Below are positions 18,404 to 26,931 of a stretch of DNA of 59,350 nt, piece by piece. The stretch lies in contig CAUWCT010000008.1 of assembly GCA_963557065.1 (NCBI GenBank), positions 1 to 59,350 of the forward strand, read 5' to 3'. Under the pieces are notes generated by a model. That model was not told the origin of the DNA. It worked only from the letters and a program-made list of their open reading frames with translations, and did not search any database. This DNA comes from UMGS1370 sp963557065 (GTDB taxonomy: Bacteria > Bacillota > Clostridia > Lachnospirales > Lachnospiraceae). Both the position numbers and the translations under genes were made by a program. Each line of letters begins with the position of its first letter. Within the stretch, counting starts at the first letter, position 1.

Positions 18404-19353
18404 ATCGTCCCTTTCCCACTGTCTTTTTTACATCTTCCTGCACTATCTGTCACATTTTTTAGTTTATGCTCTACTTCCTTTTGAAATCCATTTCGTCCTT
18501 CAAGAAGGTATTTTCTCGGATCATAAATATGAGGTTTCTGATTTAAAAACTTCCTGACCTGGGCAGTACAGGCCAAAAAATTATCCACATCCATATTTAC
18601 TTTCCGAATCCCCATTTTTACAGCCTTCGCAATGCTCTCTTCACTGCAATTTCGTAAAAACTCTACTTCTCCTCCCTGCTGATTGCAGTTTTCAATTAAT
18701 TCCGGAGGCAAAGAAGCCGCACCATGAAGTACATATGGATAATCCGGCCTTCTCTTTACGATCTCTTTTAAACGTTCAAAGTCCAGATTCAGATAGTGTT
18801 CCCCTTTGACCCCTCCATGAGAAGTCCCTACCGCGACTGCCAGAGCATCACAACCTGTTTTCTCAATAAATTCCTGTGCCTGTTCCGGATCTGTATAGAC
18901 TGTGGACTCTGCAAATACCAGATCCTCAAAGCCTGGCAAACAGCCTAATTCTGCTTCTACCCACACGTTTTTATCATGTGCGTACTCCACTACCTTTTTT
19001 GTACTCTCTACATTTTGTTCATAGGAAAGGTGGGACCCATCAAACATCACAGCCTGCACTCCTGCATTTATCGCCTCTATGCTTGCCTCTATAGTCGAGC
19101 AGTGATCATGTTGGATAAACACCGGGATCTGGTATTCCCCCGCAAACCTCTTCATCATATCTATATAAGTTTTTAAATGTTTCACATAAGTTCTTGCCCC
19201 CATGGAAACCTGTAAAATTACCGGGGATTCCTGCTCTTTGGCTCCTTCCAAAACCGCTAAAACACTTTCTATGGAAAATGTATTAAACGCTCCTAATCCA
19301 TAATTATGCAAAATCGCATCACGATACAAATCTGCCGGATCTGTTAATGCCAC
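18400..19353 (-). CDS. Class II fructose/tagatose-bisphosphate aldolase family
   Basis: This 317-residue zinc-dependent aldolase resembles GatY/KbaY and Fba. Zinc and substrate motifs are HDHCSTIEA (about 80; HLDHG in typical members), WVEAELG, ALAVAVGTSHGG, LHGAAS and KVNMDVDNFLA. The family splits a ketose bisphosphate into dihydroxyacetone phosphate and an aldehyde. HDHC and AELGC depart from the usual glycine positions, suggesting an altered substrate. The start is a GTG at 19353 with AGGAGG upstream. It lies between the esterase and the kinase in the same operon. Confidence 0.87.
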   Translation of the reverse strand: MALTDPADLYRDAILHNYGLGAFNTFSIESVLAVLEGAKEQESPVILQVSMGARTYVKHLKTYIDMMKRFAGEYQIPVFIQHDHCSTIEASIEAINAGVQAVMFDGSHLSYEQNVESTKKVVEYAHDKNVWVEAELGCLPGFEDLVFAESTVYTDPEQAQEFIEKTGCDALAVAVGTSHGGVKGEHYLNLDFERLKEIVKRRPDYPYVLHGAASLPPELIENCNQQGGEVEFLRNCSEESIAKAVKMGIRKVNMDVDNFLACTAQVRKFLNQKPHIYDPRKYLLEGRNGFQKEVEHKLKNVTDSAGRCKKDSGKGTI

Positions 19354-19379
19354 AACTCTCCCTCCTAATCATACTATGC

Positions 19380-20195
19380 TCATTTATCTGGTTTCATCAT
19401 AAATCGTTCTATCTCATCAATTACCGGATACATCTTGATCGGATCGTTAAACCATCCATGCTTTTCTCCAAAAAATATGATGGTTTTAACAATACTCCCC
19501 TTTTTTTGCATGGCCTGTTCCATCTTCCAACATTGTTCCACAGGAACCACGTCATCCATACTTCCATGCAAAAGGGCTACACGCAGACCTCCTCTGGCCT
19601 TTTTTACAGGTGATGTCTGAAAAAATTTCCCATCGTTTTGGGAACCGGAATCTGAAAGTTCTAAATACTTCTCTACTCGATGCTGCTCCTCTAAATTTCT
19701 CCAGTAAAAGTCCTTCATATCATAAATTCCATTTAAAAATATGCCATTTTTCGGCTGAAATATTGACAATGGGACACCCTGCTGTATTTTCCATTCCTTA
19801 TCTGCAAGCATAGCGCATGCTGCAATATTCGCTCCAGGAGAACCGCCAATTAAATATACTTGTTCTAAATCTACATTTAAAAAGTCTGCATGCTCCTGGA
19901 GCCACTTAAAAATACTGAATAAGTCCAAAACCGGAGCAGGGTAAGGTTTTTTATTGGCTGTCCTGTATTCAACTGTAATACCCAGCACATTATTTTTCAA
20001 AGCCAGATACGAAGCAAACGCCAAAAACTGATCCTTACTTCCTCCAACAAATCCTCCCCCATGTACGAATATTGCTGCTGCTCTTTTCTGTTTTCGGGAT
20101 CTTAATCCATAGAAATCACATAAGATTTCCGTTTCGTCCAGCCCTCTAATCCTGTATCCCCGCTCAATCTCCCCTGTTTCCGTCTTCATTTCCAT
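19380..20195 (-). CDS. Alpha/beta hydrolase, esterase/lipase family
   Basis: The 271-residue protein has the oxyanion motif VHGGGFVGGS (about 45), the nucleophile serine in GGSPGAN (about 125), an acid in GSMDDVVP (about 230) and a histidine in KHGWF near the C-terminus. It has no signal peptide, so it is cytoplasmic. It looks like a small carboxylesterase of the hormone-sensitive-lipase or feruloyl-esterase type. It starts one base after the binding-protein stop codon. It could remove an acyl group from the imported compound before phosphorylation; this role is inferred from position only. Confidence 0.8.
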   Translation of the reverse strand: MEMKTETGEIERGYRIRGLDETEILCDFYGLRSRKQKRAAAIFVHGGGFVGGSKDQFLAFASYLALKNNVLGITVEYRTANKKPYPAPVLDLFSIFKWLQEHADFLNVDLEQVYLIGGSPGANIAACAMLADKEWKIQQGVPLSIFQPKNGIFLNGIYDMKDFYWRNLEEQHRVEKYLELSDSGSQNDGKFFQTSPVKKARGGLRVALLHGSMDDVVPVEQCWKMEQAMQKKGSIVKTIIFFGEKHGWFNDPIKMYPVIDEIERFMMKPDK

Positions 20196-20196
20196 T

Positions 20197-21285
20197 CTAC
20201 TTTACACCTGTTTTCTCCATTGCCTGTTTTAAATAGTCCAGCTTTACGTAGTTGTCAGGCGCTACATCATACTTAGGATCCAAAAGCCCTGCATCTAAAA
20301 ACATCTGATTCATAGTTTGATACCACTCTAAAATGGTTCCGTCATCTACCAGTTCTTTTAGCTGTGAATTATTGATCCAGTTGGTTTTCTCTACTGTCAT
20401 ATATGCTGTTTCATAATCTGTATTAATGTAATCCGCTACTTTCTGAACAGTCTGTTCCATATTATTATATCTGTCTTCTGTTCCTTTCAGCCATGCCTTT
20501 AAAAAGCGTACGACTACCTCTTCATTCTCCTCCAGAAACTTATTAGTAGTTACCCAACTATTGGTAAATACGGCCTCTGGAAGAAAGTCCTGAGAACTAA
20601 TCACTGTTTTTACATTTTCCTCCCCCATATCGCTCCGAATCTGATCCGTATAAGGAGCTTCTATGGAAATTGCATCTATCTGTCCCGTCATAAATGCCGT
20701 AACCTTTCCTGATGCATCCATATTGATCGTATTGACATCTGTCTTTTCCATCCCGTTTAGTGAAAGAGCCATGGAAAGCATTAATTCTGACGTTGTTCCT
20801 GCAGAAATAGCCACATTTTTCCCTTTTAAGTCCTCTACAGACTCAATACCGCTATCTCCCCGCACCATAATTTCACCACTTATATCTGTGCTGTCTAATG
20901 CCAGAATCGTGCATTGGCCCTGAGGCGCAAAAACATGGGCGCCTACCCCCAGGTAGCCTAAATCTATGTCCCCCGATGCCATAGCTGCCAATTCTGTTGA
21001 GCCTGACGTAAACTGGACTAATTCAACTTCAATATTCTCTTCCTCAAAATAGCCGTTATCTATTGCATTTAAAATACCGCCTACTCCTGTTATATGAGGA
21101 TGATAGGCTACTTTGATTTTTACTTTTTCCTGAGAATCTGCCTCCCTGCTTTCCGTCTCTGTTTCCGTTTCTGTTTTGGTATCTGTTTGTACTATTTCCT
21201 GTGTCTCTTTTACAGTGCTTTCCCTTGTGCAGCCTGATAACATAAGCATGCCCAGCATTGCCGCCAAAAGTCTTGATTTTCTCAT
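20197..21285 (-). CDS. SsuA/TauA-like substrate-binding lipoprotein
   Basis: The 362-residue protein has a lipoprotein signal (MRKSR, hydrophobic stretch, lipobox LSGC at 16-19), a repetitive acidic/threonine linker to about residue 50 and an NMT1/SBP_bac_3-like fold (GYFEEENIEVELVQF, TSGSTELAAMASGDIDLGY). This family binds aliphatic sulfonates, taurine, nitrate or pyrimidine precursors rather than ordinary sugars. It works with the permease and ATPase encoded upstream. Here it precedes an esterase, aldolase and kinase, so the ligand may be an unusual, possibly sulfonated or acylated, sugar-like compound. Confidence 0.85.
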   Translation of the reverse strand: MRKSRLLAAMLGMLMLSGCTRESTVKETQEIVQTDTKTETETETESREADSQEKVKIKVAYHPHITGVGGILNAIDNGYFEEENIEVELVQFTSGSTELAAMASGDIDLGYLGVGAHVFAPQGQCTILALDSTDISGEIMVRGDSGIESVEDLKGKNVAISAGTTSELMLSMALSLNGMEKTDVNTINMDASGKVTAFMTGQIDAISIEAPYTDQIRSDMGEENVKTVISSQDFLPEAVFTNSWVTTNKFLEENEEVVVRFLKAWLKGTEDRYNNMEQTVQKVADYINTDYETAYMTVEKTNWINNSQLKELVDDGTILEWYQTMNQMFLDAGLLDPKYDVAPDNYVKLDYLKQAMEKTGVK

Positions 21286-21329
21286 TCTAATTTCCTCCTG
21301 ATTTTTATAGTCATATCAAAATTTCCTGA

Positions 21330-22106
21330 TTATCTGGATGTTTCCAGATATTCTTTGTATACTTTGTTCCATATATTATTTTTTAATTCATTAAACTCTT
21401 TCGTTAATTTCGTTTCCTGATTTCTGGGATAAGGAAGATTTACTTCTACAATTTCCCTGATTCTTCCCGGCCCGGCGCTCATAATAATAATCTTGGTAGC
21501 CAGCAAAACTGCTTCCTCTACATCATGGGTAATAAAAAAGCATGTTTTTCGTTCCTTTTGCCAGGTATTCAACAAGTTTTCCTGAAGCTGCGCTCTGGTT
21601 TGAGCATCTAATGCGCCAAAGGGCTCATCCATCAGCAGTACATCTGGATTTGCAGCATATGCTCTTGCTATTGCTACTCTCTGCTTCATTCCTCCAGAAA
21701 GTTCTTTTGGGTAAGCGCTGGAAAAATCCTCTAACCCTACAGTCTTAATATATCTTTTAGCAATCTCCTTTCGCTCTTTTTCAGGCTTTCCTTTCATCTT
21801 CAATCCAAATTCCACATTCTTTTCCACTGTCAACCATGGATAAAGGGCATACTGCTGAAATACTACACCTTTCCCTTTTCCCGGTCCCTGTACTTCTTCC
21901 CCCCTTACTTGAATACTCCCGGTAGTAGGCGGAAATAAACCGGCTATCATGTTCAAAAGAGTTGTCTTACCACAACCAGAAGGCCCTACTACACACACAA
22001 ATTCATTTTTTTCGATTTCCAAATCCACTCTGTCCAGAGCCAGGAACTCTCCATCTCTCCTTTCGTATTTTTTTGTCACCCCAGAGATTACAATTTCAAC
22101 TGCCAT
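21330..22106 (-). CDS. SsuB/TauB-like ABC transporter ATPase
   Basis: The 258-residue nucleotide-binding subunit shows Walker A GPSGCGKTT (about 42), signature LSGGMKQRVAIARAY (about 140), Walker B VLLMDEPFGALD and the switch histidine in FITHDVEEA. It powers the importer formed with the adjacent permease and binding protein. It starts immediately after the permease stop, with GGAGG upstream. Unlike the two sugar importers in this window, this one carries its own ATPase. Confidence 0.93.
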   Translation of the reverse strand: MAVEIVISGVTKKYERRDGEFLALDRVDLEIEKNEFVCVVGPSGCGKTTLLNMIAGLFPPTTGSIQVRGEEVQGPGKGKGVVFQQYALYPWLTVEKNVEFGLKMKGKPEKERKEIAKRYIKTVGLEDFSSAYPKELSGGMKQRVAIARAYAANPDVLLMDEPFGALDAQTRAQLQENLLNTWQKERKTCFFITHDVEEAVLLATKIIIMSAGPGRIREIVEVNLPYPRNQETKLTKEFNELKNNIWNKVYKEYLETSR

Positions 22107-22883
22107 CTATTTTACCTCCTGCCATGATGTCAGCTTTTTCTCTAAAAACTGCACCAGTTTATCAAAAAGAAAACCAATAAGCCCAATCACAATAATTCCA
22201 AGAAGCACTACATCCATTTTAAAGTACATGCCAGCCTGTTGGATCATTGTTCCCAGTCCAGTTGCCGCTCCTGTAAGTTCCGCAGCCACTAATGTTGTCA
22301 GCGCTGATGCAAGTCCCAGACGAATCCCCGTTAAAATGTAAGGTACTGCCGCCGGAACAACCACGTAAAAAAAGATCTGGGCATCGCTGGCATCAAATAC
22401 TTTGGCTGCTTTAATTAAAGTAACGTCTACATTTTTAACTCCCTGATAAATGGTAATTACCATTGTTAAAAATACTGCAAAAAAGATAATCACGATTTTT
22501 GCACTGGTGCCAATACCAAAGGTCGCAATCACAATGGGAATCAACGCGATTGGTGGAATTGTCCGCAGAAATTGAATCCATGGCTCTACAATAATCCGAA
22601 ACCCCTCATACCACCCTAATAAAAATGCAATCGGAACTGCACAAACTAATCCTAATAGAAATCCCCCAATTACCCGAATCAAACTGTCCCTAATCTGAAT
22701 CAGGAGATACCCTGATTCCATATTGGTTATCAGCGCCTTCCAAACCTGATCCGGCCCTACAATCACATTTTGAATATCCGGTATAGAAGAAACCACACAC
22801 CATAAAATCATAGCTGCAGATAAAGAAATAATCAGACAAATACTGTTATAAACCCTCCTGTGATACATCTTCAATTTGTTCAT
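22107..22883 (-). CDS. SsuC/TauC-like ABC transporter permease
   Basis: The 258-residue inner-membrane protein has about six hydrophobic segments and the BPD_transp_1 domain with an EAA-like loop (LIKAAKVFDASDAQIFFYV, about 163). It is the channel of the sulfonate/nitrate-type importer. It is the first gene of the operon. AAGGAG precedes the ATG, and the LacI-type operator at 22930-22947 lies 47 bases upstream. Confidence 0.91.
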   Translation of the reverse strand: MNKLKMYHRRVYNSICLIISLSAAMILWCVVSSIPDIQNVIVGPDQVWKALITNMESGYLLIQIRDSLIRVIGGFLLGLVCAVPIAFLLGWYEGFRIIVEPWIQFLRTIPPIALIPIVIATFGIGTSAKIVIIFFAVFLTMVITIYQGVKNVDVTLIKAAKVFDASDAQIFFYVVVPAAVPYILTGIRLGLASALTTLVAAELTGAATGLGTMIQQAGMYFKMDVVLLGIIVIGLIGFLFDKLVQFLEKKLTSWQEVK

Positions 22884-22929
22884 GCTGCTCTTCTCCTTAT
22901 TTATAATCTTAATTTTTTTTATAATATAT

Positions 22930-22947
22930 ATAGAAAACGTTTTCTAT
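22930..22947 (-). promoter_or_regulatory. LacI-family operator in front of the ABC-esterase-aldolase-kinase operon
   Basis: ATAGAAAACGTTTTCTAT is a perfect 18-bp palindrome with the central CG step typical of LacI-family operators. It is identical to the copy at 24066-24083. A T/A-rich stretch that could serve as -10 box follows it towards the permease gene. Repression by the adjacent regulator is inferred. Confidence 0.85.
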
Positions 22948-23012
22948 CGGATGAAAAGTTATCCTCAATGTATCATAACACCTATATCTGATCCATTGAG
23001 GGAAAAAATAAA

Positions 23013-24020
23013 TTATCCTATCCTCCTGATAGAGCCGCCCATCAAAATCTCCGACTTTAAAATCATCGTTTTTTCTCTGTTTTCTTCTTTTGATATCAAA
23101 TTTTTTAGGAGTTCTCCTGCCATCTGTCCCATTTTAAGCGTATCCTGCCCCGCTGCTGTAACCGCAGGACTAATATACCGATTGCATTCCGGGTTGCCGA
23201 ATACAGCTACAGAAACATCATCATAAATACGGAGCCCCAGATTTCTTAATGCCTGCAAAGTTCCCTGAAGCATAATATTATTTGCACAAAAAATGGCAGT
23301 CGGCCGATTCTTTGCAGCCATCATCTGGGTTACAAAATAACAGGCTTCATCACTGCTGAAGTTAGAAGAACTAATAAACTCTGGCTTTTCTGGTATCCCA
23401 GCCTCCCTGAGCGCTCTTCTGAATCCTTCAAGGCGCCACTTACCATTAGGGTTCGTCAAAGTTACATTGACAATCCCAATATCTTTATGGCCATTATCTA
23501 TAAAAAGCTTTGTCAACTGATAAGAATATTTCTCATCATCCCAAAGAATCTGGCTGGTATGTATCCCTTCTATGCTTCTATCTACCAGAACTACTGGTAT
23601 GCCTGCTTCAATACATGTTTTAATATGTCCTCCTTCATTATCAGAACTTGCAATTACCAACCCATCGATCCGTTTTTCAATTAATGTATCTAAGAGTTCC
23701 CTTTCCTTTTGTACACTTCCTCCAGAACTTGCAATCACTAGCTGACAGCCAATACCAGCCATCTCTTCTTCTAACCCTTTCGCAATTTCCATAAAAAATG
23801 GGTTAGATAAATCTGCTACCACTAAAGCAGCCAGATTGGTTTTCTGGTTTCTTAAACTCCTTGCTATGGCATTGGGCCGATAATCCAGTTTTTGCATGGC
23901 TTCTTCCACTCTTTCCCTGGCTTCTCTGCTCACCGGATAATTGCCATTTATCACTCTGGATACAGTGGAAATAGACACCCCAGAAGCTTTTGCAATATCC
24001 TTAATCGTTGCCTCTCCCAT
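23013..24020 (-). CDS. LacI-family transcriptional regulator
   Basis: The 335-residue repressor has the N-terminal helix-turn-helix and hinge (TIKDIAKASGVSISTVSRVINGNYPVS; YRPNAIARSLRNQ near 50-60), then a periplasmic-binding-like ligand domain. It should bind the two identical palindromes at 22930-22947 and 24066-24083, controlling the operon downstream and itself. The inducer is unknown but is probably an intermediate of that operon's pathway. It is separated from the operon by 129 bases and has its own promoter. Confidence 0.93.
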   Translation of the reverse strand: MGEATIKDIAKASGVSISTVSRVINGNYPVSREARERVEEAMQKLDYRPNAIARSLRNQKTNLAALVVADLSNPFFMEIAKGLEEEMAGIGCQLVIASSGGSVQKERELLDTLIEKRIDGLVIASSDNEGGHIKTCIEAGIPVVLVDRSIEGIHTSQILWDDEKYSYQLTKLFIDNGHKDIGIVNVTLTNPNGKWRLEGFRRALREAGIPEKPEFISSSNFSSDEACYFVTQMMAAKNRPTAIFCANNIMLQGTLQALRNLGLRIYDDVSVAVFGNPECNRYISPAVTAAGQDTLKMGQMAGELLKNLISKEENREKTMILKSEILMGGSIRRIG

Positions 24021-24065
24021 AGAAATACCTATCCTTTCTTCATTTTCGATTCAACTTTAAATTTT

Positions 24066-24083
24066 ATAGAAAACGTTTTCTAT
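24066..24083 (-). promoter_or_regulatory. LacI-family operator, autoregulatory
   Basis: This is the same perfect 18-bp palindrome as at 22930-22947. It lies 13 bases downstream of the -10 box of the regulator's own promoter, so bound protein would block transcription start or early elongation. Confidence 0.85.
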
Positions 24084-24096
24084 GCTTTCTACTTTT

Positions 24097-24125
24097 ATGA
24101 TACTTATTTTTACATAGAAAGTCAA
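24097..24125 (-). promoter_or_regulatory. Promoter of the LacI regulator
   Basis: TTGACT (24120-24125), a 17-base spacer and TATCAT (24097-24102) on the minus strand form a near-consensus promoter just upstream of the operator. Confidence 0.75.
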
Positions 24126-24260
24126 GTATCTTTTTTATTTTTGACCAATATTTACAATTTATTCCTATTATTTTTATACATATTGTCATATACCTGCACC
24201 AAATAGCTGCAATCAGATTTAGAGTTTTTATTTTTTATTTGAAACACTGATACTAAATGG

Positions 24261-24310
24261 AAAAAAGGTCAAAAATCTGATGCAAATCTGCCTGCAAGAG
24301 AATTTTGACC
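24261..24310 (-). terminator. Terminator of galK
   Basis: GGTCAAAA pairs with TTTTGACC (24303-24310 and 24267-24274) across a loop of 28 bases, followed by six T on the minus strand, shortly after the galK stop. Confidence 0.7.
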
Positions 24311-24327
24311 GTTTTACTCTCAATATT

Positions 24328-25620
24328 CTATTCAATCATCTCACTGACGCAGATGGCTCCATAAGGCCGAATGCTCATCCGGTATGCGCTGCCTTCGCCT
24401 ACTGCCTTTTCGATATAGGCAATGTACTCATCTACCAGATCATTTGGCAACATTGCCATAATCACACCTGCAAATCCGCCTCCATGGACTCTGCATGCGC
24501 CCCGTCCCTTTTCAGCAATAAACAATTCGGTCAGTGCCAGTGTTGTGGTAATGCCCTGTTCCTGAACATCCGCAGTGGTGTAGCAGTTTTGCAGCCACTT
24601 CCAGGAAGAATTGCCGGATGCAGTAATGTCTGCCAGAAAACTGTTAAAGTCTCCCGCCTTTAACGCTGCTACCATGTTCTCCACTCTCTTATTTTCCTCA
24701 AAGAAGTGAAGGGCGCGAAGTACGGAACGATCGCCGGCATACTCCCGCACTGCCTGGAACTTGTCAATAACCATATCCTCTGTAACTTCTGCCAATACTT
24801 CTTTTCCAAAATACTCTGCCACTTTTTTCATTTCATTTGGAACAGAAGAGTAATCTGCACTTAAATCCGCATGCCCTTTGCCAGTCTGAACAATAATCAG
24901 ACTATGATCCTGAGATGCAAAATCAAAGTCAATTTTTTCCACTGCCGGCTCTGCCGGATTTACAAAATCAATGGTAATCAGACCGCCTACTGCACATGCC
25001 ATCTGGTCTAAAAGTCCGGACCCTTTGTTCCAGTAATGATTTTCTGCGTATTTTCCAATATGGGCATAGGCAACTGTATTCATCTTTCCATCATTGAAAA
25101 AGGTATTCAGCATAGAGCAAATCAGCATCTCAAATGCGGCAGAAGAACTGACCCCTGCTGCGCTGATTACATTGCTGGTAATGTATGCGTTAAAACCGCC
25201 GATTTCATATCCGAACTCTGTAAATCCCTTTAACATGCCCTTTACTAAATCAATGGTTCCTGCTGCTTTGGAACTTACCTCCAGCTGGTTCAGATCAATA
25301 GTAAAATCCTGATTATAGGTTTCGCTGACAATGCGAATCTGATCGGAATGATTCTTTGCTGCAACACCTGCGCAGTCCAGATTAATGCTGCCTGCCAGGA
25401 CTTTTCCATGATTGTGATCCGTATGATTTCCACTGATTTCAGTCCGCCCTGGAGAAGAAAACAGCTTTATATCGCCATCCCCAAATGTCTTTACATACTG
25501 GTCCACTAAATTTTCATATCTCTTTCTGTTTTCGGCTGCTTTGGAACTTCCATAAAGTTCTGTCATTAATACTGCTGCCTTATCCTGTCCTAATACCTGA
25601 AGCGTTTCCTTTGCGTTCAT
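24328..25620 (-). CDS. galK: Galactokinase
   Basis: It phosphorylates galactose to galactose-1-phosphate in the cytoplasm (Leloir pathway). The 430-residue GHMP kinase shows the galactokinase signature SSPGRTEISGNHTDHNHG (about 55-72), the phosphate-binding VSSSAAFEML (about 155) and the C-terminal GGGFAGVI motif. GGGGAGG precedes the ATG. galT and galE are not adjacent. It would use galactose released by the beta-galactosidase encoded about 20 kb away. It has its own terminator, and its upstream region is rich in palindromes. Confidence 0.95.
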   Translation of the reverse strand: MNAKETLQVLGQDKAAVLMTELYGSSKAAENRKRYENLVDQYVKTFGDGDIKLFSSPGRTEISGNHTDHNHGKVLAGSINLDCAGVAAKNHSDQIRIVSETYNQDFTIDLNQLEVSSKAAGTIDLVKGMLKGFTEFGYEIGGFNAYITSNVISAAGVSSSAAFEMLICSMLNTFFNDGKMNTVAYAHIGKYAENHYWNKGSGLLDQMACAVGGLITIDFVNPAEPAVEKIDFDFASQDHSLIIVQTGKGHADLSADYSSVPNEMKKVAEYFGKEVLAEVTEDMVIDKFQAVREYAGDRSVLRALHFFEENKRVENMVAALKAGDFNSFLADITASGNSSWKWLQNCYTTADVQEQGITTTLALTELFIAEKGRGACRVHGGGFAGVIMAMLPNDLVDEYIAYIEKAVGEGSAYRMSIRPYGAICVSEMIE

Positions 25621-26001
25621 GTTTTCCTCCCCTTTTGTTGTGATGGATTATCAATTATCCCATATCAGCAGGAAAACAAGCGGCTGCGAAGCAGACATTT
25701 GTTTTCACCTGATATGGTAACGACAAAATCGTTTAGCTGCCAACGGCAGCGGCAGATGTGCAAAGCACATCTGTATTTTGGAGTTATTATACCCTGCCCT
25801 CTAAGCTCGACAAGACCTCGCTAAGTGGGCAGGTATATATTCTCACTAGACTCGTGAAATACCTCGTCAAGTGTTCCTATTATACCACGCAGTCTGATAG
25901 TGGGACAATCCAATTTTTTATCAAATACAATATAATTTTTTACGATTTTATTGTATACTGGATTACAGTTGCGATTTTCTTATGATTTGGAGGACAAGTC
26001 T
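25621..26001. other. Non-coding region rich in palindromes between galK and the radical SAM gene
   Basis: About 380 bases with no credible gene. It contains a 56-base imperfect palindrome (25661-25716), GCTGCC-AAC-GGCAGC (25736-25750), CAGATGTGC-AAA-GCACATCTG (25753-25773) and further on a TATACC-GCCC/GGGC-GGTATA pairing spanning about 25788-25835. Together they look like a small, possibly mobile, palindromic cluster forming the upstream region of galK. Confidence 0.6.
25661..25716. repeat. Long imperfect palindrome upstream of galK
   Basis: CATATCA...GAAAACAA on one side matches TTGTTTTC...TGATATG on the other, and a CTGC-GAA-GCAG hairpin sits near the centre. The structure is much longer than a typical operator. 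I see no second copy in this window. Confidence 0.6.
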
Positions 26002-26931
26002 ATGAACTGGAATGGAAAACCTTATCATTCTCTGGATTTTTATGTCCGGGAACAGTTTGGGGAAAAATTATATAAACTGGCGTTGGACGGGGGAATGACC
26101 TGTCCAAACCGGGACGGTACCATTGGCTACGGCGGCTGCATTTTCTGCAGCGAGGGCGGTTCCGGTGATTTTGCCCAAAAACGTCTGTCCTCTGTCAGCC
26201 GGCAGATCGAGGATGCCAAGAAAAAACTGGAGCACAAATTTACCGGCAAATATATTGCCTATTTTCAGTCTTACACCAACACCTATGCTCCTGTTTCTTA
26301 TTTAGAGCCTTTATTCATGGAAGCGATTTCCCACCCGGACATCGCTGCTCTGTCCATTGCAACCCGGCCGGACTGTCTTCCTGATGAGGTCTTAAAACTC
26401 CTGCCCCGATTGAACTGCATAAAACCGGTCTGGATCGAACTGGGACTTCAAACCATTCATCCACAGACAGCCCGGTTGATCCGAAGAGGATACCCTTTAA
26501 GCTGTTTTGAAAAGTCTTTTCAAAAATTAAAAAAGCTGGGGCTTACCGTCATTGTCCATGTAATTTTAGGCCTGCCAGGTGAGACAAAAGAGATGATGCT
26601 TTCTACGGTTTCCTACCTTTCTGGTCTGTCCCCCTGCCCGGACGGCATCAAACTCCAGCTTCTTCATATACTAAAAGGGACTTTTCTGGCCCAAATGTAC
26701 CAGGAAAATCCCTTTCCTCTCTTCTCCATGGAAGAATATATCGATCTTGTCATTGATTGTATTGAACTGCTGCCTCCCGAAACCGTTGTCCACAGAATCA
26801 CAGGTGACGGCCCTAAATCTCTTTTAATCGCGCCCATGTGGAGCGCCAATAAACGAAATGTATTAAATACTCTGACCCGCCGTTTTAAAGAGAGGGCCTC
26901 TTATCAAGGGAAATTGCTGCCTGACAGATAA
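26002..26931 (+). CDS. TIGR01212/YhcC-family radical SAM protein
   Basis: The 309-residue protein carries a radical SAM core with the cluster cysteines in CPNRDGTIGYGGCIFC (about 33-48; the spacing before the final CxxC is typical of this family). It continues through a TIM-barrel-like region (IELGLQT, VHVILGLPGE). The reaction is not established for the family. GGAGGACAAGTCT precedes the ATG at 26002. Its 3' end overlaps the converging kinase gene by 47 bases. Confidence 0.85.
   Translation: MNWNGKPYHSLDFYVREQFGEKLYKLALDGGMTCPNRDGTIGYGGCIFCSEGGSGDFAQKRLSSVSRQIEDAKKKLEHKFTGKYIAYFQSYTNTYAPVSYLEPLFMEAISHPDIAALSIATRPDCLPDEVLKLLPRLNCIKPVWIELGLQTIHPQTARLIRRGYPLSCFEKSFQKLKKLGLTVIVHVILGLPGETKEMMLSTVSYLSGLSPCPDGIKLQLLHILKGTFLAQMYQENPFPLFSMEEYIDLVIDCIELLPPETVVHRITGDGPKSLLIAPMWSANKRNVLNTLTRRFKERASYQGKLLPDR

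Larger units (their letters stand above)
24021..24327. other. Intergenic region between galK and the LacI regulator
   Basis: This 307-base AT-rich stretch holds the lacI promoter and operator on one side and the galK terminator on the other. No gene or RNA was recognised in the middle. Confidence 0.7.
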
